Positions 5,194 to 6,547 of a stretch of DNA of 6,547 nucleotides are shown here, piece after piece (position 1 is the first letter of the stretch; the number at the start of each line of letters is the position of its first letter). The DNA lies in contig DAOUTP010000103.1 in the NCBI GenBank assembly GCA_030626645.1, forward strand, positions 1-6,547. Direction: 5' to 3'. The DNA comes from Candidatus Cloacimonadota bacterium. GTDB taxonomy: Bacteria > Cloacimonadota > Cloacimonadia > Cloacimonadales > TCS61. The translations under genes and the position numbers were made by a program. Below the pieces are notes generated by a model. It did not search any database, was not told the origin of the DNA, and worked only from the letters and a program-made list of their open reading frames with translations.

Positions 5194-6375
5194 ATGAAAA
5201 ACATTGTTTTATTATCGTTAGTTATATTCGTTCTCTTGAGTTGCAGTAAGACTGTTGAAAGTGATTGGACGATCCTCATCTATATGGCTGCTGATAATAA
5301 TTTGGATTTTGAAGCTCTGGCTGATATTGAAGATATGATGCAGGCTGATTTCTCTGAGAATATCAATATAATCGTTCAAGTTGATTTCAGTGAATCCAAT
5401 CCTCCACCAGAAGCAACATATAGATATCATATTTATCCCGGAGTAAAAGAGCAAATATCCTATCTCGGTGAGATCGATAGTGGTGATGAAGATGAACTTA
5501 CCAGATTTGCAAATTGGGGCTTCAGACAATATCCGTCAGAGCAGCAGGCTCTTGTTATCTGGTCGCATGGCAATGGCTGGTATCCAAGCGCCCGAGATCT
5601 GCCACCCTCCTTTTGCCCCGATATTGAGGCAGATAATTATATCGGTATTGCCGGTGGCGAACTTAGAACAGGGATTAAAAATATTAACGAACATCTGGAG
5701 ATCCTTATCTTCGATGCCTGCAATATGCAGACGGTGGAAGTGGCGGCAGAAGTAGCAGATTACACAGATTATATTATAGGCTCGGAAGATGGAGTGAATT
5801 CAGCCGGTTTTCCTTATGCCGAGATTTTTTCCAGTTGGGAACAGCAGACAAACACAGAGTATATCTGTTGGGAAATAGGTTTTCAATATCATAAGTATTA
5901 TTCTACGGAAGGGATCTATCCAATTTCATGTTCGGTACTTAAAACTGTAGAATTACCTCAACTTCTAACTAAACTCAACGAATTCACTTCGGTATGGGCT
6001 GTACATGCTGCCGATGAAATTTTTATTGAGAGTCGTGAAAATTGCATAGAGTTTAATGGAGCTGGATTTACAAATCCGGCTCTTGATGTTGATATCAAAG
6101 AATTCTTCACAAAGGTCTATAATAATACAGAAAATGATTCTCTGAGTACCATTTCCAATGAGATCCTTACCGCTGTAGAAGCATGTTTTATTTTCCAAAA
6201 TACTGATGAATATCCACCTGGTTATACATCAGATAATGTTGGCACTGCCATTATCTGGTTTCCTGATGCCGAAACGCAGGGCTTTTTTGAAATCCGTAAA
6301 ACTGAATATCAATTGTTGCAATTCTCACAAACCAACTGGCTGGATTTTCTGGAGAACAGTTTCACAGAATATTAG
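5194..6375 (+). CDS. Clostripain-family (C11) cysteine peptidase, predicted lipoprotein
   Basis: The 393-residue protein begins with a lipoprotein signal (MKN, hydrophobic 4-15, lipobox LLSC with C17), so it should be exported, lipidated and cleaved by LspA. Ser at +2 does not signal inner-membrane retention under the E. coli rule. The mature part starts with the C11 hallmark WTILIYMAADNNLD (25-38). The catalytic His is H125 in WSHGNGW (123-129) and the nucleophile is C176 in IFDACNM (172-178). SEDGVNSAGFPY (197-208) matches the conserved block after the nucleophile. Asp174, two residues before the Cys, corresponds to the Asp that selects Arg or Lys at P1 in clostripain, so trypsin-like specificity is inferred. 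Clostripain-like enzymes mature by self-cleavage between the subunits; an obvious Arg/Lys processing site is not clear here. The C-terminal part (about 250-393) is less conserved. It lies 30 nt after buk and could feed amino acid fermentation, or act in surface protein processing. Confidence 0.9.
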   Translation: MKNIVLLSLVIFVLLSCSKTVESDWTILIYMAADNNLDFEALADIEDMMQADFSENINIIVQVDFSESNPPPEATYRYHIYPGVKEQISYLGEIDSGDEDELTRFANWGFRQYPSEQQALVIWSHGNGWYPSARDLPPSFCPDIEADNYIGIAGGELRTGIKNINEHLEILIFDACNMQTVEVAAEVADYTDYIIGSEDGVNSAGFPYAEIFSSWEQQTNTEYICWEIGFQYHKYYSTEGIYPISCSVLKTVELPQLLTKLNEFTSVWAVHAADEIFIESRENCIEFNGAGFTNPALDVDIKEFFTKVYNNTENDSLSTISNEILTAVEACFIFQNTDEYPPGYTSDNVGTAIIWFPDAETQGFFEIRKTEYQLLQFSQTNWLDFLENSFTEY

Positions 6376-6377
6376 AT

Positions 6378-6386
6378 TTATCCACA
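6378..6386 (+). promoter_or_regulatory. Perfect-consensus DnaA box
   Basis: TTATCCACA is the high-affinity (R1-type) DnaA recognition sequence. It starts 3 nt after the stop codon of the C11 peptidase gene. A single 9-mer can occur by chance in an AT-rich genome, so its weight comes from the weaker sites nearby. Confidence 0.5.
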
Positions 6387-6406
6387 CTTATTAACACCTG
6401 AAATTT

Positions 6407-6443
6407 GTTAAATGATACTTTTCTTATTTCATAAGAATTTAAC
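6407..6443. repeat. Nested AT-rich inverted repeat (hairpin)
   Basis: A perfect 7-bp stem TTCTTAT (6421-6427) / ATAAGAA (6431-6437) closes a 3-nt loop. An outer pair GTTAAA (6407-6412) / TTTAAC (6438-6443) would extend it, with an 8-nt bulge on the left arm. Only a few G-C pairs are present and no T-run follows, so it is a poor intrinsic terminator. A role in DNA unwinding near the DnaA boxes, or a weak end signal for the peptidase transcript, is possible. Confidence 0.4.
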
Positions 6444-6547
6444 CCTGTATACTGCAATAATTTAGAGCGTATTTAATATGTGTATAGCTGGTGTATAAAC
6501 AGTGAATAATTTCTTCAAGATTAGCTATATCCTTATACTGTAGGCAA

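Larger units (their letters stand above)
6376..6547. other. AT-rich non-coding stretch with DnaA-box cluster (possible origin fragment)
   Basis: No coding frame of note is visible. A perfect DnaA box TTATCCACA lies at 6378-6386, directly followed by TTATTAACA at 6388-6396, which has one mismatch to TTWTNCACA. The two form a 10-nt tandem (TTATCCACAC, TTATTAACAC). Two opposite-strand sites, TGTGTATAG (6479-6487) and GGTGTATAA (6490-6498), also have one mismatch each. The region is strongly AT-rich and contains a hairpin. This fits part of an oriC or a DnaA-regulated promoter. The window ends before any diagnostic gene such as dnaA, so the call is tentative. Confidence 0.35.

Noticed and set aside
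5218..5529. 103-residue antisense frame within the C11 peptidase gene
   Set aside because: It is opposite a clear peptidase coding frame with catalytic motifs; no family signature or ribosome site supports it.
6407..6443. Intrinsic terminator for the buk-peptidase unit
   Set aside because: The stem is nearly all A-T, bulged, and not followed by a T-run (AACCCTG follows).

Overview
This window looks like chromosomal DNA from a fairly AT-rich, anaerobic, amino-acid- or acid-fermenting diderm bacterium. The gene mix would fit the Cloacimonadota / Bacteroidota-Chlorobi-Fibrobacterota neighbourhood: a butyrate (or branched-chain) kinase, a clostripain-family lipoprotein, a secreted protein ending in a FlgD-like Ig module, a TK1-type thymidine kinase and a trimeric PNP. 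The phylum is an inference from domain content and style, not proven by a marker gene. No mobile element, CRISPR array, rRNA or tRNA was seen.

Left part, positions 1-3807, minus strand. Six genes are packed head to tail and read leftwards: tdk (thymidine kinase), a YggT-family membrane protein, a purine nucleoside phosphorylase, a DksA/TraR-type zinc-finger protein, lspA (signal peptidase II), and a secreted multi-domain protein that runs off the left edge. Gaps are 1, 11 and 14 nt, followed by a 1-nt and a 4-nt overlap, so this is very probably one transcript. Start codons were corrected using Shine-Dalgarno spacing: tdk at 3807, yggT at 3248 and pnp at 2970, all shorter than the longest open frames. 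The left-edge gene (1-1224) has no stop in the window and is easy to miss.

Middle, positions 3808-4086. This is a divergent intergenic region with a plausible TTGACA promoter for the tdk operon, a perfect TATAAT facing buk, and a degenerate repeated motif that could be an operator.

Right part, positions 4087-6375, plus strand. A butyrate kinase gene is followed 30 nt later by a predicted lipoprotein of the C11 (clostripain/gingipain-like fold) cysteine peptidase family with an intact His/Cys pair. The peptidase lipobox would be processed by the LspA encoded in the left operon, and peptidase plus acid kinase would suit a life of protein and amino acid fermentation. That link is inference.

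Right edge, positions 6376-6547. This AT-rich stretch has no gene. It holds one perfect DnaA box, three one-mismatch DnaA-box-like sites and an AT-rich hairpin. It may be part of a replication origin or a DnaA-controlled promoter, and it is the most interesting non-coding signal here. Overall the coding content is ordinary, and I do not see a clear new defence or mobile system.
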